The notes under the pieces are model-generated. The model worked only from the letters and a program-made list of their open reading frames with translations, had not been told where the DNA came from and did no database searches. A program made the position numbers and the translations under genes. DNA of 64,000 nt from Defluviitaleaceae bacterium (lineage in GTDB: Bacteria; Bacillota; Clostridia; Lachnospirales; WRAX01), in NCBI GenBank assembly GCA_009784615.1, contig WRBJ01000006.1, positions 1 through 64,000 of the forward strand, written 5' to 3'. Shown piece by piece: positions 1 to 8,059 of the stretch. Position 1 is the stretch's first letter. Every line of letters begins with the position of its first letter.

Positions 1-96
1 GAATTGACCCAAACAAGCAACTTTTTTCGCCCTATTTCAAAGGAATGCTAGGAGTGAACCATTCAAACCCACTAGCAAATTAATTATACAACATTG

Positions 97-122
97 CTCT
101 TGTTTTGTCAAGAGTTTTTTTG
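97..122 (+). terminator. Intrinsic terminator of a gene left of the window
   Basis: A 6-bp stem (CTCTTG at 97-102, CAAGAG at 109-114) with a 6-nt loop is followed by a run of eight T (115-122). This is a standard rho-independent terminator for plus-strand transcription entering from the left edge. The AT-rich stretch 1-96 shows no gene. Confidence 0.6.
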
Positions 123-155
123 TATAATCTTGTCAAGTTGTTGATAACAAGCAAG

Positions 156-311
156 CTGGATTGCTTTGGGGTTTACTACCCATCTTGTCGTAGGAACGTC
201 CCTCGCAATGACGTAGCGTGTTGGAACCAGACAACCCTTGCCAAGGGTTGCCGTCATTGCGAGGGCTACCAAATACGTAGGGCAATATACATAAAGACCG
301 AAGCAATCAAG
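156..311. repeat. MITE-like palindromic repeat, copy 1
   Basis: A 156-bp non-coding element has terminal inverted repeats (CTGGATTGCTTTGG at the left, CCGAAGCAATC at the right). Internal inverted copies of CCTCGCAATGACG and CGTCATTGCGAGG make most of it foldable. An extra small palindrome (CAACCCTTG c CAAGGGTTG) sits in the centre. A second copy of the same design lies at 35229-35363. No ORF with a credible ribosome site is present, so it would have to be mobilised in trans. With the terminator at 97-122 it accounts for the gene-free first 369 bases. Confidence 0.75.
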
Positions 312-369
312 TCAAAAGGATGTAGGTGCGACAAGGGTATGCATAGACCACATTGTTCGCCCTTTAACC

Positions 370-2517
370 CTACGGTTTTATGCGGGTTAGGTTTATTAAG
401 CGCAGGTTTGTAGGGTTTGTTATGTCTAATGCTATCTGTGCCGTGGCGGGTTCGTGTGTATCTAGCATTGTGATGTTGGCTGTTATGGGATTATTTGACA
501 ATATACTTGCAACATCCTGCTGGGTTAATTTGTAATTATATCGTGCGGTTTCGCTTTTCCATATTGTAAACTTGCAACCGCTTTTCCATTTCGCACAATA
601 GTAAGATTTTGTGTTTTCTAAAACATCACTATTGCAATAAGGGCATTTGCCTAGTGAGCCATTGGTCGCTTTGCGTTTGCCTTTGGTCATTTTGCGGTCG
701 TCTTGTGGGAAGGTGATAGATGTGTTTGTATCGCTTTTTGTGGCATTATCAACAAGATAATATACAAATTTTTCAATACTTCCCATAAATCGTTCTGGGT
801 TCATTGCGCCGTCGTTTATGCGATGCAAGCCTTTTTCCCAACGTCCTGTGGTTTCTGCGGATGTTATCTCGGTTGGCAATATTTGTATTAAGGTTTTGCC
901 TTTGTCGGTAGGCTGTAATGCCTTGCCCTTGCGTATTATATAGCCCACGGCAAGCAAACGCTCTATAATAGCGGCTCTGGTAGCGGCTGTGCCTAGCCCG
1001 TTTTGTTTCATATGCGCCGCTATTTCTTCGTCATCTACTGCTTTTCCCGCATTTTCCATAGCGGACAACAGGGTTGCTTCGGTATAGGGTTTTGGAGGTT
1101 GTGTCTTTTTTGCGATACTTTTAATATCTGTCATTTGGACAGCATCGTTTTTGTGCAACATTGGCAGGTTTTCTTTATTTTCCTCGTTTTCTGTATTATA
1201 AAGCTCTTTCCAGCCCATTTGCACGATTACTATGCCTTTTGACACGAAATCTTCCCCTGCTACGGCTGTTATTGCCTCGGTAATATCTTCGATATAAGCG
1301 GGATAGAAGGCGGCTAAAAAGCGACGGACGATAAGGTCGTATATTTTTGCTTCGTCTGCGGATAGCCCTGTGCTTGCGGTTTTGTTTGTGGGGATTATTG
1401 CGTGGTGGTCGGTTACTTTGCCTGCGTCTATTATACGTTTGGTTATTGGCAGTTTTTCCAATGTTTGTAAATGAGTTGCGTATTGGGCATATGCGGGGTT
1501 ACGGGTTAAGCCCGTAATGACGGCATTTAGGTTTATGTCGGGGGAAAGATGGCGGCTGTCTGTCCTTGGGTATGTTATTAATTTGCGTTTTTCGTATAGG
1601 TCTTGGGCTATTTGCAGGGTTTTTGTAGCAGAATAGCCAAAGCGTCGGTTGGCTTCACGTTGCAGTTCTGCCAAGTCTTGCAGAAGTTGTGGCGGGGTGC
1701 TTTTTTTATTGGTTTCTATTGATGTTATTTTGGCTGGCTGGTTTTTTACTTTTTTAATGATTTCGTCTGCGATTTCGGCGGTTGGTATGCGAAAAGGGTG
1801 AGATTGTGGGTCTGTCCCACAATGCCGTGAGGAATAGTTGTCGTTTTGGGCGGCGAATGTGGCGTGAATTTCCCAATAGTTTGTTGGGGTGAAGTTGTCT
1901 ATTTCGGTTTGACGGGCGACAATCATCGCTAGGGTTGGGGTTTGCACACGACCTATGGAAAGATTTGCGTTGTGTCGTAACGAATAGGCACGGCTGGCGT
2001 TAATGCCCACCAGCCAGTCTGCGTGGCTACGGCATAGGGCAGAGTTGTATAGATTGTCAAAATCTGCGGCGGGTCGCATATTTTCAAGCCCAATGCGTAT
2101 AGCCTCGTCTGTCATTGACGAAATCCACAGGCGTTGTACGGGCTTTTTGCATTTTGCGTGATTGTATATGTATCGGAAAATAAGCTCGCCTTCACGTCCG
2201 CTATCCGTTGCGCATATTATATTACTAATTGTTGCATCTTTCATTAATCGGGTTAATATACGAAGCTGGGCGGCAGTCTTTTTTATAGGCTTTGTGCGGA
2301 TTTGCGCAGGGATAATGGGCAGTGATTGCACTGTCCATTTTTTTAATGCTGGGTCGTAGTCGTCTGGGTCGCAAAGGGTTAGCAAATGCCCTATTGCCCA
2401 CGATATTATATATTTGCCGCCCGATAATACACCGTCACCTTTGGTGTTTGCACCTACAACACGGGCTATATCACGTGCGACGGACGGTTTTTCGGCTATT
2501 ACTAATATTTTTGACAC
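370..2517 (-). CDS. topB: DNA topoisomerase III (type IA)
   Basis: A 715-residue type IA topoisomerase that relaxes and decatenates DNA through a 5'-phosphotyrosine intermediate. The Toprim domain is N-terminal (MSKILVIAEKPSVARDIA, with the acidic DSGREGE motif near residue 107). The catalytic tyrosine lies in LITYPRTDSR near residue 317. The C-terminus carries a four-cysteine zinc-ribbon-like segment (CPYC...C...C). The start is GTG at 2517, behind GAGGTGAAAA. The coding sequence contains two short palindromes at 1499-1517 and 1807-1823 that resemble dispersed repeat fragments; the second encodes an odd HCGTDPQSHPF stretch. It is transcribed away from the Mrp operon. Confidence 0.95.
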   Translation of the reverse strand: MSKILVIAEKPSVARDIARVVGANTKGDGVLSGGKYIISWAIGHLLTLCDPDDYDPALKKWTVQSLPIIPAQIRTKPIKKTAAQLRILTRLMKDATISNIICATDSGREGELIFRYIYNHAKCKKPVQRLWISSMTDEAIRIGLENMRPAADFDNLYNSALCRSHADWLVGINASRAYSLRHNANLSIGRVQTPTLAMIVARQTEIDNFTPTNYWEIHATFAAQNDNYSSRHCGTDPQSHPFRIPTAEIADEIIKKVKNQPAKITSIETNKKSTPPQLLQDLAELQREANRRFGYSATKTLQIAQDLYEKRKLITYPRTDSRHLSPDINLNAVITGLTRNPAYAQYATHLQTLEKLPITKRIIDAGKVTDHHAIIPTNKTASTGLSADEAKIYDLIVRRFLAAFYPAYIEDITEAITAVAGEDFVSKGIVIVQMGWKELYNTENEENKENLPMLHKNDAVQMTDIKSIAKKTQPPKPYTEATLLSAMENAGKAVDDEEIAAHMKQNGLGTAATRAAIIERLLAVGYIIRKGKALQPTDKGKTLIQILPTEITSAETTGRWEKGLHRINDGAMNPERFMGSIEKFVYYLVDNATKSDTNTSITFPQDDRKMTKGKRKATNGSLGKCPYCNSDVLENTKSYYCAKWKSGCKFTIWKSETARYNYKLTQQDVASILSNNPITANITMLDTHEPATAQIALDITNPTNLRLINLTRIKP

Positions 2518-2536
2518 GGCTTTTCACCTCGAAAGG

Positions 2537-2565
2537 ATTATAGCATAAATTGCGAACAAAGGCAA
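2537..2565 (-). promoter_or_regulatory. topB promoter
   Basis: On the minus strand, TTGCCT (2560-2565), a 17-bp spacer and TATAAT (2537-2542) lie just upstream of the topB ribosome site. Confidence 0.6.
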
Positions 2566-2582
2566 ATTTCTGTATAATAGAA

Positions 2583-2617
2583 AATCCCCTGCAAATTTTT
2601 ATTTTTCAGGGGATTTG
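2583..2617. terminator. Hairpin between divergent genes
   Basis: A perfect 10-bp stem, AAATCCCCTG (2583-2592) with CAGGGGATTT (2608-2617), surrounds an AT-rich loop. It looks like a terminator, yet no gene ends here because topB and the Mrp operon diverge. It may end an unannotated short transcript or be a remnant. Confidence 0.4.
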
Positions 2618-2697
2618 TTGGGTTATAGTGTCTTTTTAACGGCTGCGTGTTCCAATCGAAAAAAATTCGCTTGACAAAAGCAGTATAATCCAAAAAA

Positions 2698-2735
2698 CCA
2701 AAACGAGCGGTAGGTTGACTTATTGCTCGTTTTGG
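2698..2735. repeat. 11-bp inverted repeat upstream of the Mrp operon
   Basis: CCAAAACGAGC (2698-2708) and GCTCGTTTTGG (2725-2735) form a perfect 11-bp stem with a 16-nt loop. It could be an operator, a terminator or a small RNA structure. No ORF overlaps it. Confidence 0.55.
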
Positions 2736-2748
2736 GTATCAATCACTT

Positions 2749-2805
2749 TTTGTATAATATTATCATATTTGTATAATATTATCATATTTGTATAATATTA
2801 TCATA
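2749..2805. repeat. Three perfect 19-bp tandem repeats with TATAAT
   Basis: The unit TTTGTATAATATTATCATA occurs three times in perfect tandem (2749-2767, 2768-2786, 2787-2805). Each unit contains TATAAT. The array ends about 30 bp upstream of the -35 box of the Mrp promoter. The interval 2518-2928 has no coding gene I can support; it holds promoters, two hairpins and this array. Confidence 0.9.
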
Positions 2806-2836
2806 AAGGTAGGTAATTTTTTCGCAAAAAAATCTG

Positions 2837-2865
2837 TTGACAAGCATTTGTCTTTGTAATATAAT
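2837..2865 (+). promoter_or_regulatory. Consensus promoter of the Mrp operon
   Basis: TTGACA (2837-2842), a 17-bp spacer and TATAAT (2860-2865) form a full-consensus sigma-A promoter. The predicted leader to the mrpE start is about 57 nt and contains only a small TTTATG/CATAAA hairpin. Confidence 0.85.
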
Positions 2866-2928
2866 TGTAACAGTATATTTTATGTCTTTAAGGGCATAAA
2901 AAATAAATTACATATCGAGGTGAATTTT

Positions 2929-3435
2929 GTGGGCAAATACTCTTTTTACATCATAGTGGCATTGGTCATTATATGGGTTGTTCTCACAGAAACATTTAGC
3001 TGGGAAGCGGTGGCTATTGGTATGTTGGTTGTGGTTTTTTCTGTATATTTTGCAGACAAATTCTTGCCATCTGCCAGCAAACAAGCAGATACCGTCAAAT
3101 TTTCTAAGCTAATCTTTTATCCATTTTATCTAATCGGGCAGGTTTATCTGGCTGGTTTTTCTATGTTGCGTTTTATCATCACGGGTGCGCAGTTTGAAAT
3201 TATTCCCGTTAAAACCACGTTAGAATCAGAGCCGCTAAAGATTATGTTAATGGATTCTATGACGTTCGTCCCTGGTTCAATATCTATGGACATTGAAGAT
3301 GATACAATAATGTCTTTGTGGATATTTGACAAAAAGCTCAATTTAAAAGAGTTAGGACCAGAAAAAGTGTCGGCACTTGCAAAAGGCGGTCTTGAAAAAA
3401 GATTGCTACGTGCGCAGTTGCCGCAGAAAAATTAA
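2929..3435 (+). CDS. mrpE: Mrp-type Na+(cation)/H+ antiporter subunit E
   Basis: A 168-residue membrane protein of the MnhE/MrpE family, an accessory subunit of the multi-subunit cation/proton antiporter. Two or three hydrophobic helices occupy residues 1-65, followed by the family's soluble domain with PGSISMDIEDD. I place the start at GTG 2929, 5 nt after CGAGGTGA. The GTG at 2920 would overlap that ribosome site. It is the first gene of a six-gene operon and ends 13 nt before mrpF. Confidence 0.88.
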   Translation: MGKYSFYIIVALVIIWVVLTETFSWEAVAIGMLVVVFSVYFADKFLPSASKQADTVKFSKLIFYPFYLIGQVYLAGFSMLRFIITGAQFEIIPVKTTLESEPLKIMLMDSMTFVPGSISMDIEDDTIMSLWIFDKKLNLKELGPEKVSALAKGGLEKRLLRAQLPQKN

Positions 3436-3448
3436 AGGGGGCTAAGAC

Positions 3449-3775
3449 GTGGAAAACTTTATGCAGGATTTTTTGCAGTATGCTTTGTATGCAAAGCTAA
3501 TAATTGTTGGCATCTACATCATCCATACCTTACGTGGCCCAACAATTTGGGATAGGATGATGGGGCTAAACCTTATCGCCACCAAAACTATTATGATATT
3601 TATCGTTTTTTCCTCGCTAGAAGGTATTACCTTCTTGCTTGATTTGGCGATAATGTTTGCGCTTTTCGGCTTTTTGGGTACGGTGTTTTTATGCCTATTT
3701 TTGGCAAAACACAAATTGGGAAGAGTACGTAGTACAGCTAAAAGCACAAGCGTTAAAGAAGGGAGCGATGCATAA
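3449..3775 (+). CDS. mrpF: Mrp antiporter subunit F
   Basis: A 108-residue MnhF/MrpF-family protein with three predicted membrane helices. The conserved RGPTIWDRMMGLNL segment is clear near residues 29-42. The start is GTG behind AAGGGGG. It overlaps mrpG by one base (TAATG), which indicates translational coupling. The C-terminus is a short basic cytoplasmic tail. Confidence 0.9.
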   Translation: MENFMQDFLQYALYAKLIIVGIYIIHTLRGPTIWDRMMGLNLIATKTIMIFIVFSSLEGITFLLDLAIMFALFGFLGTVFLCLFLAKHKLGRVRSTAKSTSVKEGSDA

Positions 3776-4242
3776 TGAATTTTGCCATAGAACCTATCGA
3801 CATCAGCATCGAACCCATTTATGCTGATATTGTGCCAATTGCGGGTGAAATTGTTTCTGCATCATTGTCGCTTCACCCTGCCGTGTTGGTAATTTCTAAC
3901 ATCATTATTGGTATTGGACTTTTCTTTATGATAATGGGCGCAATCGGCATTTTCCGTTTTGATGATTTTTACAAGCGTATATTGTTGGCAGCAAAGGTAG
4001 ACACGGTTGGTATGATAACCCTTGTCATTGGGCTTGGTGTACGCCACGGTGCTATGGGCGATGTCTTTTTTACGCTAAAGCTAGTTTTTATCGTTGTTAT
4101 CATCCTTATCCTTAACCCGCTTGTGGCACACGTTATGGCACGCTCTGCTTATGCGTCCGGTTATAAACTGACGGGAACTATTCAAGAAGCGGATGATGTG
4201 GGTGCAGAAGACGAAACCGATTTGTCAAAATCTATTATGTAG
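3775..4242 (+). CDS. mrpG: Mrp antiporter subunit G
   Basis: A 155-residue MnhG/PhaG-family subunit. Three helices are predicted, with the family segment MIMGAIGIFRFDDFYKRI near residues 51-69. About 35 residues precede the first helix, more than in short homologues. The acidic C-terminal tail (EADDVGAEDETD) is unremarkable. It is translationally coupled to mrpF through the shared TAATG. Confidence 0.9.
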   Translation: MNFAIEPIDISIEPIYADIVPIAGEIVSASLSLHPAVLVISNIIIGIGLFFMIMGAIGIFRFDDFYKRILLAAKVDTVGMITLVIGLGVRHGAMGDVFFTLKLVFIVVIILILNPLVAHVMARSAYASGYKLTGTIQEADDVGAEDETDLSKSIM

Positions 4243-4254
4243 GAGGTTAGAGTT

Positions 4255-5256
4255 GTGTCAAATACGATATATATTTTGTTTGGATTATGCCTGGCTGCCC
4301 TGCTGTTAATGGTTTTTGAACGCAGAGTGTATCGCCTTATAATATACACCGGCATATTTTCATTAATAATGGCGGGCATTTATCTATTTTTAGGTAGCCC
4401 CGACGTTGCTATGGCAGAAGCCGCTATTGGCGCATTTTCCGTCATTTTCTTTATAGTGGTAGCAGAAAAGTATTACAGAAAGTATAAAAAGAACAGACAA
4501 CTTGCCGCAGAAGGCAAAGAAGAAAAAAAACATATGGAAAAGCCCGCAAAGAGCTTTTCTTGGGGCAACGCTATCTTTGGTTTGCTTTTTGTTGGCGGCA
4601 TTGCGTTTTTGTTCCTTCACTTTAGCCCATCTATGGAAGCTAGAGAATATACAACATACCTTCGTGACCAATTCTTGGTAAACGCAGGACACGATGTTGG
4701 CGGTCAAAACGTAATTGGCGCAATATTAATGGGTTATAGAATTTACGATACGCTTTTTGAAGCATTGCTTCTTGTAATGGCTGTTACGGCGGTTACACAA
4801 CTGTCTTTCTTTGGCGATTATGCTGTAAAACAAGGCACGCAAAGCGTTGTAAAAAAAGACAAAGTCGCATTTTATTCTATACGCATCATCTCCCCGCTCA
4901 TCCTCATCTTTGGTATATACCTTATTATGAACGGGCATATCTCCGCTGGCGGCGGCTTCCAGGGCGGCGTAGCGGTTGCGGCATTCTTTGTTTGCCGTTA
5001 TTTGATACATAACATCTATGACCTTCCTGTTAAGAAAATCCTTAGTATGGAAGAAATAGTGTTTTTTGCCCTTGCGGTGTTTACTGTACTTACGGTGTTT
5101 ATTGCACCTGCCGTACTGCAATACGAAACTTTACGCAGTGAGACCTTCCAAACAATTCAGCTTGTTTCGGCTAATGCTTTGGTAGGTATTAAGGTTGCTT
5201 GTGGTTTCTTCGTTATCTTCTATAGATACATCGCCGTAGAGCGTACATTTGAATAG
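4255..5256 (+). CDS. Fused DUF4040/MbhE-like and MnhB antiporter subunit
   Basis: A 333-residue membrane protein. Residues 1-85 match the DUF4040/MbhD domain found at the C-terminal end of MrpA (GSPDVAMAEAAIGAFSV). Residues about 100-190 resemble the MbhE-like segment. Residues about 200-325 are an MnhB/MrpB domain (RIISPLILIFGIYLIMNGH...GGGFQGGVAVA). In many genomes these are two or three genes, so this is a fusion. The start is GTG behind TAGGAGGTTAG. It supplies the MrpA C-terminal part in an operon that has no full MrpA. Confidence 0.88.
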   Translation: MSNTIYILFGLCLAALLLMVFERRVYRLIIYTGIFSLIMAGIYLFLGSPDVAMAEAAIGAFSVIFFIVVAEKYYRKYKKNRQLAAEGKEEKKHMEKPAKSFSWGNAIFGLLFVGGIAFLFLHFSPSMEAREYTTYLRDQFLVNAGHDVGGQNVIGAILMGYRIYDTLFEALLLVMAVTAVTQLSFFGDYAVKQGTQSVVKKDKVAFYSIRIISPLILIFGIYLIMNGHISAGGGFQGGVAVAAFFVCRYLIHNIYDLPVKKILSMEEIVFFALAVFTVLTVFIAPAVLQYETLRSETFQTIQLVSANALVGIKVACGFFVIFYRYIAVERTFE

Positions 5257-5289
5257 GTATATAAACCAACGAAAGGAATGGTAATCCCT

Positions 5290-5805
5290 ATGTTTGGATT
5301 AGGATTTTTGGAAGTTTTTCCGCTGGTTTTAATCTTTGTGTCGTTGTTTGGGATAATAACCACCAACAATGCAATTAAAACCATTATATATATGACCATA
5401 TTAAATGCGGGCGTTATAACCTTTTGGATTATTTTGGGCTCGGAATATGGCACAACAACCCTGCCGCCAATAATGGTTGACGATATTATAAGCCAAACCA
5501 ATTATTTAGAGCGTATGGCAGACCCATTGCCATCTGCGCTTATGATAACAGCAATTGTAATAGGCTTTGCGGTTACGGCGGTACTTATTATTATCTTAAT
5601 AAGCATTTTCCGCAGATACCGCTCTACAGACTGGCGTGTTATCGTGCCATTGGCTAAAAAAGACTATAAAGGTGAATTTAAACCTTTTGAGGAAGATATT
5701 CCTGCAACGCCATACCCAGCAAAAGGCAAAGGACCTATTATTTCGGAGTATATTAAATATCCAGGTCCCGGGCTAAAACGTGAAGAGAAAGGGGGCGTGA
5801 AATAA
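5290..5805 (+). CDS. mrpC: Mrp antiporter subunit C (NuoK-like)
   Basis: A 171-residue MnhC/NuoK-family subunit. Three helices are visible, with GIITTNNAIKTIIYMTILNAG and the ALMITAIVIGFAVTA segment near residues 80-95. Two ATGs are possible: 5278, directly abutting GAAAGGA, and 5290, with a 12-nt gap. I prefer 5290 because 5278 leaves no spacing. The long charged tail ending in KREEKGGVK is unusual next to typical ~115-residue homologues. Its stop lies one base before mrpD. Confidence 0.87.
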   Translation: MFGLGFLEVFPLVLIFVSLFGIITTNNAIKTIIYMTILNAGVITFWIILGSEYGTTTLPPIMVDDIISQTNYLERMADPLPSALMITAIVIGFAVTAVLIIILISIFRRYRSTDWRVIVPLAKKDYKGEFKPFEEDIPATPYPAKGKGPIISEYIKYPGPGLKREEKGGVK

Positions 5806-5806
5806 T

Positions 5807-7495
5807 ATGTTACCATATTTTGTAATTGTTCCCGTGCTAATGGCAATCTTTCTCTTTATTTTTACATCAGTTAAATCATCACGGGTTGTCGCTATATTTT
5901 TTCAACTAATTTTGGTAGGTTTTTCGGGATATTTGGTGTATCTAACCCGTTCTGAATCTATTTTAGAATTTGTTGGCTCTACTGATAATTTTCTAAGTAT
6001 TGTTTTATACGCCTTCGATTTTAACACTATTTTGATAGGCTTAACAACAGTGCTGTTTTTGGTGGTTATTATCTATAACTTTCATCAAGAGCAAGGCAAA
6101 ATGTTTTGGCTACTTTTGTTCATATGGCAAGCCGTGCTTTTAGGCATTTTGTTATCACGCGATATGTTTAACATCTTCGTAATGATGGAAGTTGCGGGCG
6201 TTGTTGTTACTATGTTGATAATGACAAAGCGCAAAACACGCTCTATATACGATGCTATATTCTACTTGCTTGCAAACGTGCTTGCAGTGCAGTTCTTCCT
6301 GCTTGGTATGGCTTATGTTTACCGCTTAACGGGTACATTGGACTTGCATTTGATAGCAGAAAGATTGGCATTAGTGGCGCAAGAAGATGTAACCCAGCTA
6401 TATTTGCCATATGCTTTGGTAATGACACCAATTGCCTTTAAATGTGCAATGGTGCCAATGTCCATTTGGGTGCCGAAAGCCCACGGTTCGCCTGGTGCGC
6501 CAACTGGTGTATCTGCGATACTTTCTGGTATGTACATCAAATGTGCCGTTTACCTTTTCATCACCTTCCAAGGGGTTTTTGCTCCTGTGGCAAACCATGC
6601 TTTCTTTGTTATTTTGGGTGCGGTTACGGCTATTTCCGGCGCTATTATGGCTATGTCTAACCACAATGCAAAAGCTATACTTGCCTTCCATACAGTTTCG
6701 CAGGTTGGTTTGATAATTTTCGGCGTTTCGTTAGGTATGGGCGACGGTTATTATTCTGATTATGCAATGCTTGGCGGTTTGTATCATTTGGTAGCGCATG
6801 CGTTGTTTAAATCTACGCTGTTCTTAACAGCAGGCATAATAAAACGCTCTTATGGCTCGCTGGACGCTTATGTGGTGCGTGGTGTGCTAAAACGTATGCC
6901 AATAGTCGGTACGGCAATGGGTCTTGCTATATTAGGCATTATGGGTGCGCCGTTCTTTATCGGCTCTATTTCAAAATACTACATCGCTTATGGCAACGAC
7001 AGGTTTTCGCTGTTTTTCTGGCTTAACATAATTATCGGTCTTGCAACCATCATCAGCTTTATTAAATATGGTGCGATGTTGTTTGGCAAAGACCCAGGCA
7101 TAAAAGGAGAACATCCGAAAATTGACAAACCACGCCTTATCTCTGTTTTGATTTGGAGTACACTAAGCCTATTTGGTGGTTTGTTTGGTGCGCAATTTAT
7201 TAACTATTCTTTTGAATCTTATGTTTACAGACAAAGCGCAGGATATGGCGCAACAGCAAACGGCTCGCTACTAACAACCTTTACAGGCGATTATATGCTT
7301 GGTATGGCGGGGTATTACGAAAAAGCCATTTGGTGGATTCTTTCGGTTGTCGTCGGCTACCTATTATTTAGGTATGTGGTTAAGGGCAACAAAGTTCTTA
7401 AAAAATTAAGCTATTTGGATATGGGCATAAAAGGCATTGCTACTTGTATATTGGTCTTCTTCGCCGCACTACTAATATCTGTTGGCTTTATGTAA
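5807..7495 (+). CDS. mrpD: Mrp antiporter subunit D, proton-translocating
   Basis: A 562-residue, roughly 14-helix protein of the NuoN/MrpD proton_antipo_M family, the ion-translocating subunit. A glutamate lies in the helix MMEVAGVVVTML near residue 128, and the conserved lysine region CAMVPMSIWVPKAHGSPGAP follows near residue 215. The start is ATG behind AAAGGGGGCG. It is the only large antiporter-type subunit of the operon, because no MrpA is present. A strong terminator follows. Confidence 0.92.
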   Translation: MLPYFVIVPVLMAIFLFIFTSVKSSRVVAIFFQLILVGFSGYLVYLTRSESILEFVGSTDNFLSIVLYAFDFNTILIGLTTVLFLVVIIYNFHQEQGKMFWLLLFIWQAVLLGILLSRDMFNIFVMMEVAGVVVTMLIMTKRKTRSIYDAIFYLLANVLAVQFFLLGMAYVYRLTGTLDLHLIAERLALVAQEDVTQLYLPYALVMTPIAFKCAMVPMSIWVPKAHGSPGAPTGVSAILSGMYIKCAVYLFITFQGVFAPVANHAFFVILGAVTAISGAIMAMSNHNAKAILAFHTVSQVGLIIFGVSLGMGDGYYSDYAMLGGLYHLVAHALFKSTLFLTAGIIKRSYGSLDAYVVRGVLKRMPIVGTAMGLAILGIMGAPFFIGSISKYYIAYGNDRFSLFFWLNIIIGLATIISFIKYGAMLFGKDPGIKGEHPKIDKPRLISVLIWSTLSLFGGLFGAQFINYSFESYVYRQSAGYGATANGSLLTTFTGDYMLGMAGYYEKAIWWILSVVVGYLLFRYVVKGNKVLKKLSYLDMGIKGIATCILVFFAALLISVGFM

Positions 7496-7513
7496 ATCAC
7501 ATCAATGTATCAT

Positions 7514-7539
7514 ACGGGGCGGGCAAATGCTCGCCCCGT
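7514..7539 (+). terminator. Mrp operon terminator
   Basis: A GC-rich hairpin (ACGGGGCGGGC / GCTCGCCCCGT, 11 bp including one G-U pair, AAAT loop) is followed by GTTTATAT. It closes the operon. Confidence 0.8.
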
Positions 7540-7582
7540 GTTTATATAACACATCGGTACTTTTAGTCAGGAGAAAAACCTT

Positions 7583-8041
7583 ATGAAAAAAACATTTGCT
7601 GACAGAATTATGCCATTCTCATTTATTATATTGGTTGTTGTATCACTTGTTGTTTTTGTATATTTTTATGAATCCCCCTTATCAAGACAAGGAAACTTTA
7701 TAAGGGCATTAGAATTGCCCCATACAATTGAAATGATAGCAATTATAAGCGCAAGGGGCGACTCTGGCGGAAACAGCAATCGTAGCACTTTGCGCTCTGT
7801 AATGCTTGTCAAAACAGAATTGCCTCGGGAAGATATAATTGATGTATTCACAACAGTAGGATTTAGCACTTGGCTTAATCCGTTTGATATTGACCGAAAC
7901 CTAGATTATCCAATTATTTCTAAAATTATAGAGCCAAGTAGCTACCAATTCAGTTCTCTAAGAAATTTTCATTTAATTTTTGATGAATTAATAGATTGTG
8001 ATACGTTTGATGGGTTTTATTTCATTGAATTTATAAATTAA
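7583..8041 (+). CDS. Hypothetical single-span membrane protein
   Basis: A 152-residue protein I do not recognise. One hydrophobic helix (residues about 11-30) follows a positive N-terminus, so the rest probably lies outside the cytoplasm. The exported part has no cysteine cluster or repeat; near the end there is an acidic stretch, DELIDCDTFDGF. The ribosome site is CAGGAGA. It sits alone between the Mrp terminator and the MATE gene, 18 nt upstream of the latter, and may be co-transcribed with it. Confidence 0.7.
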   Translation: MKKTFADRIMPFSFIILVVVSLVVFVYFYESPLSRQGNFIRALELPHTIEMIAIISARGDSGGNSNRSTLRSVMLVKTELPREDIIDVFTTVGFSTWLNPFDIDRNLDYPIISKIIEPSSYQFSSLRNFHLIFDELIDCDTFDGFYFIEFIN

Positions 8042-8059
8042 AAAAGGGGGCTTCAAATC

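Noticed and set aside
105-413. Plus-strand ORF of 102 codons at the left edge
   Set aside because: It runs through the palindromic repeat and into the 3' end of topB; it has no ribosome site and composition follows the repeat.
2671-2690. Promoter TTGACA...TATAAT before the Mrp hairpin
   Set aside because: The spacer is only 7 bp, far too short for a sigma-A promoter.
2749-2805. CRISPR array
   Set aside because: The 19-bp units are directly adjacent with no spacers, and no cas gene is in the window.
2866-2928. Na+ or Li+ riboswitch in the Mrp leader
   Set aside because: The leader is only about 57 nt with one small hairpin; none of the known riboswitch cores fits.
4390-5121. Minus-strand ORFs in the Mrp region
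   Set aside because: Shadows of the DUF4040-MnhB gene; no start signals and biased composition.
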